From NCBI GenBank assembly GCA_944390715.1, contig CALXQS010000004.1, positions 1-64,000 on the forward strand: a stretch of DNA of 64,000 nt. Reading direction: 5' to 3'. Shown piece by piece: positions 46,350-54,058 of the stretch. Source of the stretch: an uncultured Duodenibacillus sp. GTDB lineage: Bacteria; Pseudomonadota; Gammaproteobacteria; Burkholderiales; Burkholderiaceae_F. A model generated the notes under the pieces. The model had not been told where the DNA came from and did not search any database. It saw nothing but the letters and a program-made list of their open reading frames with translations. The position numbers and the translations under genes are program-made. Each line of letters begins with the position of its first letter. The stretch's first letter is position 1.

Positions 46350-46865
46350 ATGTCAGCCATGACGCCCACTCTGCTTTCCTTTTGCCTGATCACTTTTGCC
46401 GCAGCCCTTGCCGCTGAAGGCGCACAAGCTGCCGGTCATACCATCCAGCACGCCGGCGACAAGCCTTCGGTCGTAGGCTCTGCGACGATGTTTACCGGAA
46501 AAGTGCGTCAGGACTCAGTAGCCCGTGCGGATGAATTCAGCACAAGCGGCATCACCTACGTCACATTTGAACCTGGCGCCCGAACCCTCTGGCATACGCA
46601 TCCGGCCGGGCAGCGTCTTTTGATTGTCTCAGGCAAAGGATTGGTCGGTACGGCCGACGGCCGCACGGACGTGGTGCGAGCCGGCGACTACGTCTGGGGC
46701 CCGCCTGATGTCAGCCACTGGCACGGCGCAACCCCCGATACTGCGATGGTGCACATTGCCTTGACCAATTCCAAGAACGGCAAAACCGTTCACTGGCAAA
46801 AGCCGGTTACTGACGAAGAATATGCCGAGCTGGCCGCCAAGGCCGTCGATCCGATCAAGAAGTAG
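46350..46865 (+). CDS. exported cupin-domain protein
   Basis: A 171-residue periplasmic protein: Sec signal (about residues 5-28, LLSFCLITFAAALAAEGAQAAG) then a single cupin domain (residues 50-150). The cupin motif 1 reads FEPGARTLWHTHPAGQRLLIVSGKG and the second PGDYVW-like AGDYVWGPPDVSHWHGA, providing three His and a polar ligand for a metal. Such proteins can be enzymes or metal-dependent binding proteins. The start may be ATG 46350 or ATG 46359; the AGGAG at 46343 is too close to the first and well placed for the second. First gene of a rightward operon with the decarboxylase-like and flavodoxin-like genes. Confidence 0.87.
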   Translation: MSAMTPTLLSFCLITFAAALAAEGAQAAGHTIQHAGDKPSVVGSATMFTGKVRQDSVARADEFSTSGITYVTFEPGARTLWHTHPAGQRLLIVSGKGLVGTADGRTDVVRAGDYVWGPPDVSHWHGATPDTAMVHIALTNSKNGKTVHWQKPVTDEEYAELAAKAVDPIKK

Positions 46866-46886
46866 TCTTTGCGGGAATTTTCAATC

Positions 46887-47615
46887 ATGACCAAGCACTC
46901 TTTTGTTCAGAAGCTCATCCTGGCCGCCGCTTGCACGGCCCTGAGCACCGGTCTTTGGGCAGCTGATGAACTTGACGCCAGACAACGATCCATTGTCGCC
47001 ATTGCCTCGCACACGGCCAACGGTGATCTCGAAGCGCTTGAACGCAACTTTGCCGAAGGCCTCAAAGCTGGCCTGACGGTCAATGAAATCAAGGAAGTTC
47101 TTGTGCAGCTCTACGCCTATACGGGCTTTCCGAGAAGCCTCAACGCCATTCATTGCTTCATGAAGGTGATGGATGAGCGACAAAAAGCAGGCATCAAGGA
47201 TCCTGTCGGAAAAGAGCCTTCGCCCGTTCCTGCCGGCATCAATAAAGACGAGTACGGCGCCAAGGTGCGCGCTCGTTTAGGCGGGCGCGACGTCATTGCT
47301 CCGCCTTCCGGATATCAGGTGTTTGCTCCGGCCATTGATACGTTTTTAAAAGAACACCTCTTTTGCGACATCTTCATCCGCGACAATCTTGACGAGCAAA
47401 GCCGCGAGCTGGCCACCATCGGGGCACTCGGCGGCATGACGGGCACGCAGGGACAGATGATGTTTCACTTCAATGCCGCCATGAATACCGGCACCAGCCA
47501 AGCTCAGATGCGCGACTTCATTCGCGTCCTGCAGGCTGAAGTGGGCGCCGAGCATGCACAAGCCGCGCAAAGCGTGCTTGAGCGCGTGCTCAAAAACCGA
47601 GCCCAGAAGAAGTAA
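46887..47615 (+). CDS. exported carboxymuconolactone-decarboxylase-family protein
   Basis: A 242-residue protein with a Sec signal (residues 6-24, LAAACTALSTGLWAAD) followed by two copies of the AhpD/CMD helical domain: one at about 30-90 (EGLKAGLTVNEIKEVLVQLYAYTGFPR, split by ordinary residues) and one at about 160-240 (SRELATIGALGGMTGTQGQMMFHFNAAMNTG). The Cys-x-x-Cys pair of AhpD peroxidases is absent, so peroxidase-type thiol chemistry is unlikely. It follows the cupin gene by 21 bases. A cupin plus CMD pair is common, but both being exported is less so. The reaction is unknown. Confidence 0.88.
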   Translation: MTKHSFVQKLILAAACTALSTGLWAADELDARQRSIVAIASHTANGDLEALERNFAEGLKAGLTVNEIKEVLVQLYAYTGFPRSLNAIHCFMKVMDERQKAGIKDPVGKEPSPVPAGINKDEYGAKVRARLGGRDVIAPPSGYQVFAPAIDTFLKEHLFCDIFIRDNLDEQSRELATIGALGGMTGTQGQMMFHFNAAMNTGTSQAQMRDFIRVLQAEVGAEHAQAAQSVLERVLKNRAQKK

Positions 47616-47688
47616 GCTTCTTTCCTGAAGCTGCCTGCAAAAAATCGGGGGCCTGCCTGCCCCCGAGATTCGTTCTCAGAGAAAAACC

Positions 47689-48285
47689 ATGCCCAATGAC
47701 TCTCGTCGAATGTTTTTAATGTCCATAGGATGTCTCGGCGCGTTGTGCGCTTCTTCGGCCCAAACCCTGGCACAGGCCCCCAGCGTCAGAAACCTAAAGA
47801 CTGAAGGCAAGCGCATCATCACCATCTATTTTTCATGGGCAGGCAGCTGCCGGGACGTTGCCCATGAAGTGCAGCGTCTGATCGGCGGAGACCTTGTTGA
47901 ACTTAAAACACAGGTTCCCTATCCAGCCAAATACGAAGACACCGTCAACCGCGCCAAGGCCGAAAGAAAAGCAAATCTCAGACCGCCTCTCCAACCTATT
48001 CCTGATCTTTCGGGCTACGACATCGTCTGCATCGGGCACCCAATTTGGAGCGGCAGCATGCCGATGGCGCTTTACGGTTTTTTTGAATCTCAAGATCTGT
48101 CGGGAAAAACGCTTGTGCACTTCAACACACATGGCGGCTCTGGACAAGGTGACAGCCATCGAGAGATTGCCAGACTCGAACCTAAAGCTCAGCTTCTCGA
48201 GGGACTTGCCGTCTACGGCTGGAGAGGCGTGCGCGATTTGCCAAGCGTTGAAAGATGGCTCAAGCACATCGGCTTGATCTCATGA
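47689..48285 (+). CDS. Tat-exported flavodoxin-like protein
   Basis: A 198-residue flavodoxin-fold protein. The N-terminus has a Tat-like signal, SRRMFLMS with two Arg followed by a hydrophobic stretch to about residue 30. FMN would be bound before export. The phosphate loop region is IYFSWAGSCRDVAHEV, an altered T/S-x-T-G-x-T with Ser-Trp-Ala-Gly-Ser, and GYDIVCIGHPIWSGSMP gives the conserved Trp/Tyr-flanked isoalloxazine loop, followed by VHFNTHGGSGQGDS. This pattern belongs to the flavodoxin_4-like group used in NAD(P)H or quinone chemistry. It is separated from the CMD gene by 73 bases and probably cotranscribed. Confidence 0.85.
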   Translation: MPNDSRRMFLMSIGCLGALCASSAQTLAQAPSVRNLKTEGKRIITIYFSWAGSCRDVAHEVQRLIGGDLVELKTQVPYPAKYEDTVNRAKAERKANLRPPLQPIPDLSGYDIVCIGHPIWSGSMPMALYGFFESQDLSGKTLVHFNTHGGSGQGDSHREIARLEPKAQLLEGLAVYGWRGVRDLPSVERWLKHIGLIS

Positions 48286-48468
48286 CAAAAAGTTTGAACT
48301 ATAAAACTTATTCGACGTCCCATCGAAAAAATCAGCACAATCTTCCTGCTTCATTGCTTCGAGTTTGTGCTTGCTGACTCTTTTCACGCAAACACGCAGC
48401 AAAGGTGGCCAAACCGCCGAAGAACAGGTACGCTTGAGCCCATAAAAATTTCTTCCAAAAGAAAAAAA

Positions 48469-49278
48469 ATGAAGCTCACTGTTGTTGTTGAAAATCAAAC
48501 CAGCTCGCAAAGACTTCTTGCCGAATGGGGATATTGCGCATGGCTGGAAACGCCCGAGACCGTCGTAATGCTCGATACCGGCGGAATCAACCACACGCTG
48601 ATGCACAACATGCCGGCTCTGGGCCTCAACGCCCGCCGCATCGAACATTTGGTTTTGTCTCACGGGCACTTTGACCACACGGCAGGGTTGTTGGAGGTGC
48701 TGCGTACAGCGCCTCAGGCCAAAGTCTGGGCAGCCCCGAGCATCGGCAGAGAGCGGCTTGGAGACGCCGATGCAAAGCGCCCCGCCGGCGGCGGCTCCAT
48801 GATTGCAGGCCTTGACTTCAGCCCCATTGATCCCTTTGCAGAAATAGCCCCGGGCGTCACAGCCTTTGCAGTCCCGCTCGAGCAGCGGGATCCTCGCTGG
48901 ATCTGTACGAAAAACATGTTCGAAAGAAACGAAGCCGGGCAGATCGTGGCCGACACTTTTGCCGACGACGTCTCAATCCTGGTAAGGACTGAAAGGGGAG
49001 CGTCTGTTCTTTTGGGCTGCGCGCATGCCGGACTGCCCAACATTTTGCGCTACGCCAGCAAGACATTCGGCATCAGCAGCTTTGACACCGTCATCGGCGG
49101 AACGCACCTAAGCGGCGTTGACGCCCAGGAGTACGGACTCTGGATGCAGGAGCTCGCGCAATACAATGTTGCACACTGGCGCCTCTGTCACTGCACAGGC
49201 TTTCGTGCGGCCGCTGAACTCGCCCGGCACTTCGACGATGTCGACTGGGCGGCTGCAGGAACCACGCACGAACTCTGA
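48469..49278 (+). CDS. metallo-beta-lactamase-fold hydrolase (DHPS-like)
   Basis: A 269-residue cytoplasmic protein of the MBL superfamily. The metal motif is LSHGHFDHTAG (HxHxDH), preceded by LDTGG; later GCAHAGL and GGTHLSG supply further His ligands. The layout resembles the group annotated as 7,8-dihydropterin-6-yl-methyl-aminobenzene-phosphate synthase, but that activity is not established for bacterial members. The ATG at 48469 follows an A-rich leader with AAAAGAAAAAA; a longer frame from 48367 adds 34 unlike residues. Same strand as the cupin operon but 183 bases further on. Confidence 0.88.
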   Translation: MKLTVVVENQTSSQRLLAEWGYCAWLETPETVVMLDTGGINHTLMHNMPALGLNARRIEHLVLSHGHFDHTAGLLEVLRTAPQAKVWAAPSIGRERLGDADAKRPAGGGSMIAGLDFSPIDPFAEIAPGVTAFAVPLEQRDPRWICTKNMFERNEAGQIVADTFADDVSILVRTERGASVLLGCAHAGLPNILRYASKTFGISSFDTVIGGTHLSGVDAQEYGLWMQELAQYNVAHWRLCHCTGFRAAAELARHFDDVDWAAAGTTHEL

Positions 49279-49297
49279 GGGCTATTGCCGCCGAGAT

Positions 49298-49918
49298 TCA
49301 GCACGTCTGCGGACAAGAGACTTGCAGCGAGTTCGATTCAGAACTTGCTGCTGCTTGTCTGGCTTTTTCGCGCGCGAGCATGTCCCTGTGCGAATACTCG
49401 CATCCGCACCATTTCTGGTTGTAGAACGCATACTTCTTCAAAAGCGCATTGCGCCGCTCCTGAAGGCCGTCTTTGCGCCAGTTCTTTTCCCAAAACTGCA
49501 CGTCATCGTATTGAGAAGCTGCAAGAAGCCCTGCGGCATTGACCTGTTCAAGAGACTTCCAGCGGCTTGAAGCAAGCGTTGTGGCAAACCGCCCGAGTCC
49601 CAATTCGTGGCACTTGCGCGCAGTCTCAGCAAGCCGCAGATTGAAGCAAACCTGACAGCGCGCTCCACGCTCGGGCTCTTGCTCGAGCCCTGCCGTCGCC
49701 TCAAGCCAAGCTGCGTGATCCCAATCCCCGTCGATCACTTCCAGGCCAAGCATTGCGCAGTGGCGCGAGAGCTCATTTTTCCTCTTAAGGTATTCCTCGT
49801 GAGGATAAATATTGGGATTGAAATAAAAAAGCACAGGCCGGACGTCGTGCGCGAGCATCCACTCGATGATGGCTGCCGAACAAGGTGCGCAGCAGCTGTG
49901 TAAAAGTACCGTTTCCAT
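49298..49918 (-). CDS. queH: epoxyqueuosine reductase QueH
   Basis: Reduces epoxyqueuosine to queuosine in tRNA, the last step of queuosine synthesis; QueH is the non-cobalamin alternative to QueG. 206 residues. Key features: LLHSCCAPCS at the N-terminus, FYFNPNIYPHEEYLKRKNEL, RCQVCFNLRL and QKWCGCEYS; these cysteines hold the iron-sulfur cluster and a second metal. The ATG at 49918 (METVLLHSCC) is preferred to an upstream in-frame start. It is convergent with the MBL gene and divergent from the LOG gene. Confidence 0.94.
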   Translation of the reverse strand: METVLLHSCCAPCSAAIIEWMLAHDVRPVLFYFNPNIYPHEEYLKRKNELSRHCAMLGLEVIDGDWDHAAWLEATAGLEQEPERGARCQVCFNLRLAETARKCHELGLGRFATTLASSRWKSLEQVNAAGLLAASQYDDVQFWEKNWRKDGLQERRNALLKKYAFYNQKWCGCEYSHRDMLAREKARQAAASSESNSLQVSCPQTC

Positions 49919-49977
49919 GCGCGCGATTGTACCAGCCGCTGAAGGTGCCGTCAGTGCTGTGCTTTTGTCTGAATTTG

Positions 49978-49992
49978 TTTGCAAATTGCAAA
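49978..49992. promoter_or_regulatory. exact palindrome TTTGCAAATTGCAAA in the queH/LOG divergon
   Basis: Perfect 15-base palindrome with a single central base, 59 bases upstream of queH and 86 upstream of the LOG gene. The identical 15-mer lies upstream of the Tat flavoprotein at 55692. Confidence 0.55.
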
Positions 49993-50078
49993 TCTATCGA
50001 GCACTTTCAAGCATTGGTCACAAAAGTACTGTAGGCTCGGGCTCCTACTTCTTTGATTCATCAAGAAAAACAACTTTC

Positions 50079-50672
50079 ATGACAAACCAATCTTCTCAAG
50101 CGCTGACGGCCTGTGTTTTCTGCGGTTCTCGCCCCGGCGCCGATCCCAGATTCTGCGATATCGCCGCTCTCACAGGAAAAGCCCTTGCCGAGCGCGGAAT
50201 CAACGTCGTCTTCGGAGGCGGAAACTCGGGCCTTATGGGCATCGTTTCCCAAACAGCCCTTCAAGGGGGCGTGCGCGTCACAGGCGTCATCCCGGAATTT
50301 CTCAAAAGCAAGGAGCCTCCAGCGGACAATCTCACCCGCCTGATCACCGTTGCCGACATGCACGAACGCAAAAGAACCATGGCTGATCTGTCGGACTTTT
50401 TCATTGCTCTTCCCGGCGGGATCGGAACATTTGAAGAAATCTTCGAAGTCATCACAAACAACACCATAGGCGTCTTCAACAAGCCCGCAGGCTTTTTCAA
50501 CTTTGACGGCTACTACGACACGCTGTTTCAATTCATGGATCAATCGGCACAAGCCGGCTTTTTGACGCCGCAGACGCGCAAGCTCTTTAACCAGTCCGAC
50601 AAAATCGACGAACTTATTGATTTGCTTGCTGCCGAAACTTTGCGTGTTCGAAAAGCAAAAGACGTTGCATAA
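50079..50672 (+). CDS. LOG-family nucleotide phosphoribohydrolase
   Basis: A 197-residue protein of the Lonely-Guy/TIGR00730 group. These enzymes split nucleoside 5'-monophosphates such as AMP or cytokinin nucleotides to base and ribose phosphate. The signature PGGIGTFEE is complete, with conserved VFCGSRPG near the N-terminus, VFGGGNSGLMG and the ERKRTMADLSD-like MHERKRTMADLSDFF. The ATG at 50079 has no strong ribosome site. It is divergent from queH. Confidence 0.93.
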   Translation: MTNQSSQALTACVFCGSRPGADPRFCDIAALTGKALAERGINVVFGGGNSGLMGIVSQTALQGGVRVTGVIPEFLKSKEPPADNLTRLITVADMHERKRTMADLSDFFIALPGGIGTFEEIFEVITNNTIGVFNKPAGFFNFDGYYDTLFQFMDQSAQAGFLTPQTRKLFNQSDKIDELIDLLAAETLRVRKAKDVA

Positions 50673-50824
50673 ATGCACAGGTTTTTCCCGCAAACGATTG
50701 ATTTTGCTCATCTTTAGTCTGGCGCGCAAACTACCACTTAAGGCTAGGTGTATACTACCTCACTTTGGATTTACCTCCTTTGCTGAGAGCGCCTGCACCA
50801 AACGCTCTTAAGGGAGTTTGCTGC

Positions 50825-51295
50825 ATGCCTCATCTACGCTCTACCAAAGAACTGCGCTGCCCGCTTGAATACGGGCTCAACATTTTCGGCGGCAAGTGGA
50901 AGTCGCGCATTTTGTGCGTTCTCGCTGTCAACAAGCGGCTGCGCTACAGCGATATTCGCCGCGACATGGTCAACATCACCGACGCGGTTCTTGCCAACAC
51001 CCTCAAGGAACTGATTGCTCAAGGCATGGTGAGCCGCGAGCAGTTCGATGAAATTCCTCCCCGCGTCGAGTACCAGCTCACCGCCAAGGGCGAATCCGTT
51101 CTGCCGATTCTGCGCAGCATCTGCCGCTGGTCTTCGAGCTACATCAAAGCAGACGCTGAGGCCGACGAAGAGACAATGCCTCATTGTCTGCACTGCCGCT
51201 ACAACAGGCTCATTGATCTGCCTCTTGAGACGCCGCCCGAGGAATCAAAATCTGCAAAGTGCGCCGAAAAAGAGTTCCGGCAGGCTTCGGTTTAG
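50825..51295 (+). CDS. HxlR-family transcriptional regulator
   Basis: A 156-residue winged-helix regulator of the HxlR type. CPLEYGLNIFGGKWKSRILCVL (with the conserved G-G-K-W) is followed by the recognition helix region RYSDIRRDMVNITDAVLANTLKEL and the wing VEYQLTAKGESV. An N-terminal Cys (about residue 13) could be redox-sensing, as in several HxlR proteins, and the C-terminal region adds CLHCRYNR. The ATG at 50825 has AGGGAG 8 bases upstream. An imperfect inverted sequence (aggtgtatactacct, 50746-50760) in its leader may be an autoregulatory operator. The ABC transporter genes follow 124 bases downstream. Confidence 0.9.
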   Translation: MPHLRSTKELRCPLEYGLNIFGGKWKSRILCVLAVNKRLRYSDIRRDMVNITDAVLANTLKELIAQGMVSREQFDEIPPRVEYQLTAKGESVLPILRSICRWSSSYIKADAEADEETMPHCLHCRYNRLIDLPLETPPEESKSAKCAEKEFRQASV

Positions 51296-51419
51296 CTCAA
51301 CGATCTGTTTTAGCGCACGGTTTTTAGGTGTTTTCGCAGGCGCCGCGAGCGGCATACAATGATGCCCTGAGTTTGGTCGTCATCAGATTTTGTGACTCAT
51401 TTGTTTTGCTTGCACTGCC

Positions 51420-52199
51420 GTGAGAAACGCCCCGTACGCAGCTGGTCCGCTCCTGCTTCTCGCCTTATGGCTTGCCGCCTCTGAAATCGGAGCCGTGCCG
51501 GCTGTCTTGCTGCCCTCGCCCCTTGACGTGCTCCGGGCTTTCGTGCGGCTGGCGGCTTCGGGAGAACTTTTTACCCACACGCTGGCTTCGGCAGCAAGAT
51601 CGCTTGCCGGCTTTGCTCTGGCATCTTTGGCCGGCGTCGGCCTGGGGCTGGTCTTTTCACGCAAGCCGCAAGCCGAGCAAAGCGTGCACATTGTGCTTGA
51701 AGCACTTCGCGTGACGCCTCCTCTGGCCATGATTCCTCTGCTCATTTTGTGGTTGGGAATCAATGAGGCGCCAAAGATTGCCATCGTTGTTCTCTCCGGC
51801 TTTTTTCCCATCTACCTCAATACGCTGACGGCCTTCCGAAATGTTGACCGCAAGCTTCTGGAGGTCGGCGCATCGCTTGACTTTTCGCGCTCGGAAATTT
51901 TTCGCCTGATCATGCTGCCGGCGGCCATGCCCGGCATTCTCACCGGCCTCAGACTCGGCTTCGGCTACAGCTGGCGTGCATTGGTGGGGGCGGAACTCAT
52001 TGCCGCTTCTTCTGGCCTTGGCTATCTGATCAATGAGTCCGGCGAATACCTCAAAACAGACTGCGTATTTGTAGGCATCATCACGATCGCACTGCTCGGC
52101 ATTGCTGCCGATCGGGTGCTTGCAGCCGTGCTTGGACGCGCGACGTCAACCGTCCAGCGCAAGGCAAAGCCCGCGTGCAGGGCAAAAAAGGAGGCTTGA
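51420..52199 (+). CDS. ABC transporter permease, sulfonate/nitrate/taurine type
   Basis: Inner-membrane permease of the SsuC/TauC group, 259 residues with about six helices. It starts at GTG 51420. The EAA loop reads VGASLDFSRSEIFRLIMLPAAMPGILTGL-like, with the conserved G in LTGLRLGFG and the region WRALVGAELIAASSGLGYLI near residue 185. Works with the ATPase that starts 2 bases after its stop and the binding protein at 52996. Confidence 0.92.
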   Translation: MRNAPYAAGPLLLLALWLAASEIGAVPAVLLPSPLDVLRAFVRLAASGELFTHTLASAARSLAGFALASLAGVGLGLVFSRKPQAEQSVHIVLEALRVTPPLAMIPLLILWLGINEAPKIAIVVLSGFFPIYLNTLTAFRNVDRKLLEVGASLDFSRSEIFRLIMLPAAMPGILTGLRLGFGYSWRALVGAELIAASSGLGYLINESGEYLKTDCVFVGIITIALLGIAADRVLAAVLGRATSTVQRKAKPACRAKKEA

Positions 52200-52200
52200 G

Positions 52201-52968
52201 ATGTTTTCCGTCAGCTGCCGCGGACTTGTCAAGCAATTCAACGAAGCGGCGCCCGCGCAAGGCATTACGTTTGAATTTGCCGCAGGTGAAATTACTTCGA
52301 TTGTCGGCGAGAGCGGCTGCGGCAAAACCACGCTTTTGCGCATGATCGCCGGTCTCGAAGTCCCGGATGCCGGCAGCGTTGAGTATGTTGCCGACAGATC
52401 GATGTGCGGCAACAAAAACCCTGTCATCTCCATGGTTTTTCAGGAGCCGCGGCTCTTTCCCTGGCTCACAGCCAGAGAAAACATCGCGCTCGCCGTGCGC
52501 GGAAAGCCTCTGCAGGAACAGCAGCAGCTCATAGATGAAACGCTGCAGACCGTCGGACTTTCCGCTGCCGCAGACAAATATCCTCACGAGCTCTCGGGAG
52601 GCATGGCGCAGCGCGTCGGCATGGCCCGGGCTTTATGCCGGCATCCCGACATTTTGCTGCTCGATGAAGCCTTCAGCGCTCTTGATGCTCTCACGCGTGA
52701 AAAGCTCCGAGCGGAATTCATTTCTATTGCCTCCAAACGCGCCATGACGACAATTCTCGTCACGCACGATGTTCCCGAGGCCGTCATGCTTTCTCAAACA
52801 GTCTGCAAGCTTAAAGACGGAGCAATTGAAAAAGTCTGGAGCATCGATGCACCTTATCCGCGCACCATCGGCATGCCGGGACTGGCTACACTAGCCGATG
52901 AAATTCTTCAGTCGTTTTTCCGATCAAGACAGCAAAAGCGTCCAGAAGCGCCGGCTGTCGATATCTAA
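52201..52968 (+). CDS. ABC transporter ATPase, sulfonate/nitrate/taurine type
   Basis: Energy-supplying subunit, 255 residues. Walker A GESGCGKTT (about residues 38-46), Q-loop VFQEPRLFPWLTA, signature LSGGMAQRVGMAR, Walker B ILLLDEAFSALD and the switch His in LVTHDVPEA. AAGGAGG sits 6 bases upstream of ATG 52201. Sequence type matches SsuB/TauB. Middle gene of a three-gene import operon. Confidence 0.95.
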   Translation: MFSVSCRGLVKQFNEAAPAQGITFEFAAGEITSIVGESGCGKTTLLRMIAGLEVPDAGSVEYVADRSMCGNKNPVISMVFQEPRLFPWLTARENIALAVRGKPLQEQQQLIDETLQTVGLSAAADKYPHELSGGMAQRVGMARALCRHPDILLLDEAFSALDALTREKLRAEFISIASKRAMTTILVTHDVPEAVMLSQTVCKLKDGAIEKVWSIDAPYPRTIGMPGLATLADEILQSFFRSRQQKRPEAPAVDI

Positions 52969-52995
52969 TCGAACATCATTTTTGGAGTTTGACTC

Positions 52996-53955
52996 ATGCA
53001 TCTCTTTTTCAAGCGCGCGCTGACGGCTCTGGCCGCCGCAGGCATCATGGCCTCAAGTGCATGCGCAGCAACAGGCGGCATGCCTGATGAACTCAACATC
53101 GTCTACGTCAAGGCGCCCTTCAATCTGCAGAACATGGTTCTCAAAGAGCGCGGCATGCTTGAGAAGGCTTTTGAAAAATACGGCACGCGCGTCAAGTGGC
53201 ACACCATCACTTCCGGCGCCAAACAGGCCCAGGCCATGGCAGCCGGCTCCATCGACGTCTCGGCCGTCATGAACACGGCCTCCTTTCTGATGGGAAACGG
53301 CGCGGGAAGCACAATTTACATTGCCGACGGGGTTGCGCACCCGACCGACACCTTCGCGATTGTGGGCCCCAAAGGAAAAACGCTTTCAATCAAAGAGCTG
53401 CGGGGAAAGAAAGTCGCCGGTCCCCGCGGCACCGTGCTGCATCAGCTGCTTGTCGCCGCGCTTAAAAAAGAAGGCATGACGATCAACGATGTGCAATTTA
53501 TTTCCATGGATCCGGCACCGGCGCTTTCGGCACTCTTGACGGGCAACGCCGACGCGGCGCTTCTTGCCGCAAGCGCCGTCATCAAGGCGCAGGAAAACGG
53601 CTGCAAGGTCATCACGACCGCACGCGGCCTGGTCAACGTCAATCTTGTGCTCACCGCAAGCAAGTCTTTTGCGCAAGACAACCCCGATGCTTTGAAGCTT
53701 GTTGTCGCCACTCACCGCGAAGCTCTTGCGTGGATCCATAAGAACGCAAAGGCTGCGGTTGAACTTGGCGCCAAAGAGCACGGCATCTCCGTCAAAGACG
53801 CTCAGACGCTTGCCGACTGGTCGCACTACTACAGCACCCTCACTGACAAAGACATTGAGGGACTCAAGCTTGATCAGCAATTTCTGCTTGAAAACGGCAT
53901 GATGCAAAAGCCCGTCGACGTCGAAAAGCTGGTGCTTCCGACGGCAAAGCAATAA
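52996..53955 (+). CDS. ABC transporter substrate-binding protein, SsuA/NMT1-like
   Basis: Periplasmic binding protein, 319 residues with a Sec signal of about 24 residues (cleavage near SACA-AT). The mature part has the NMT1/SsuA layout: LNIVYVKAPFNLQNMVLKER (strand with ligand contact), ITSGAKQAQAMAAGSIDVSAV, and GKKVAGPRGTVLHQLLVAAL. Likely ligands are small sulfonates, nitrate or thiamine precursors; no sulfonate monooxygenase or nitrate reductase gene is next to it, so the ligand is open. Followed by a terminator at 54007. Confidence 0.9.
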   Translation: MHLFFKRALTALAAAGIMASSACAATGGMPDELNIVYVKAPFNLQNMVLKERGMLEKAFEKYGTRVKWHTITSGAKQAQAMAAGSIDVSAVMNTASFLMGNGAGSTIYIADGVAHPTDTFAIVGPKGKTLSIKELRGKKVAGPRGTVLHQLLVAALKKEGMTINDVQFISMDPAPALSALLTGNADAALLAASAVIKAQENGCKVITTARGLVNVNLVLTASKSFAQDNPDALKLVVATHREALAWIHKNAKAAVELGAKEHGISVKDAQTLADWSHYYSTLTDKDIEGLKLDQQFLLENGMMQKPVDVEKLVLPTAKQ

Positions 53956-54006
53956 CGAACAAACAGGCCCCTGCGCCCACACAGTCGGGCGCAGTCAATC
54001 ATGGTG

Positions 54007-54046
54007 AAGGTGCAGTCGATTTTTTAGCGGCTGCACCTTTGTTTTT
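54007..54046 (+). terminator. intrinsic terminator of the ABC operon
   Basis: Stem aaggtgcag/ctgcacctt and a T-run, 51 bases after the binding-protein stop. Confidence 0.85.
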
Positions 54047-54058
54047 GGGGAAAAGCTC

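Noticed and set aside
50746..50760. aggtgtatactacct as a defined HxlR operator
   Set aside because: The symmetry is offset by one base and there is only one copy, so I mention it only in the HxlR entry.
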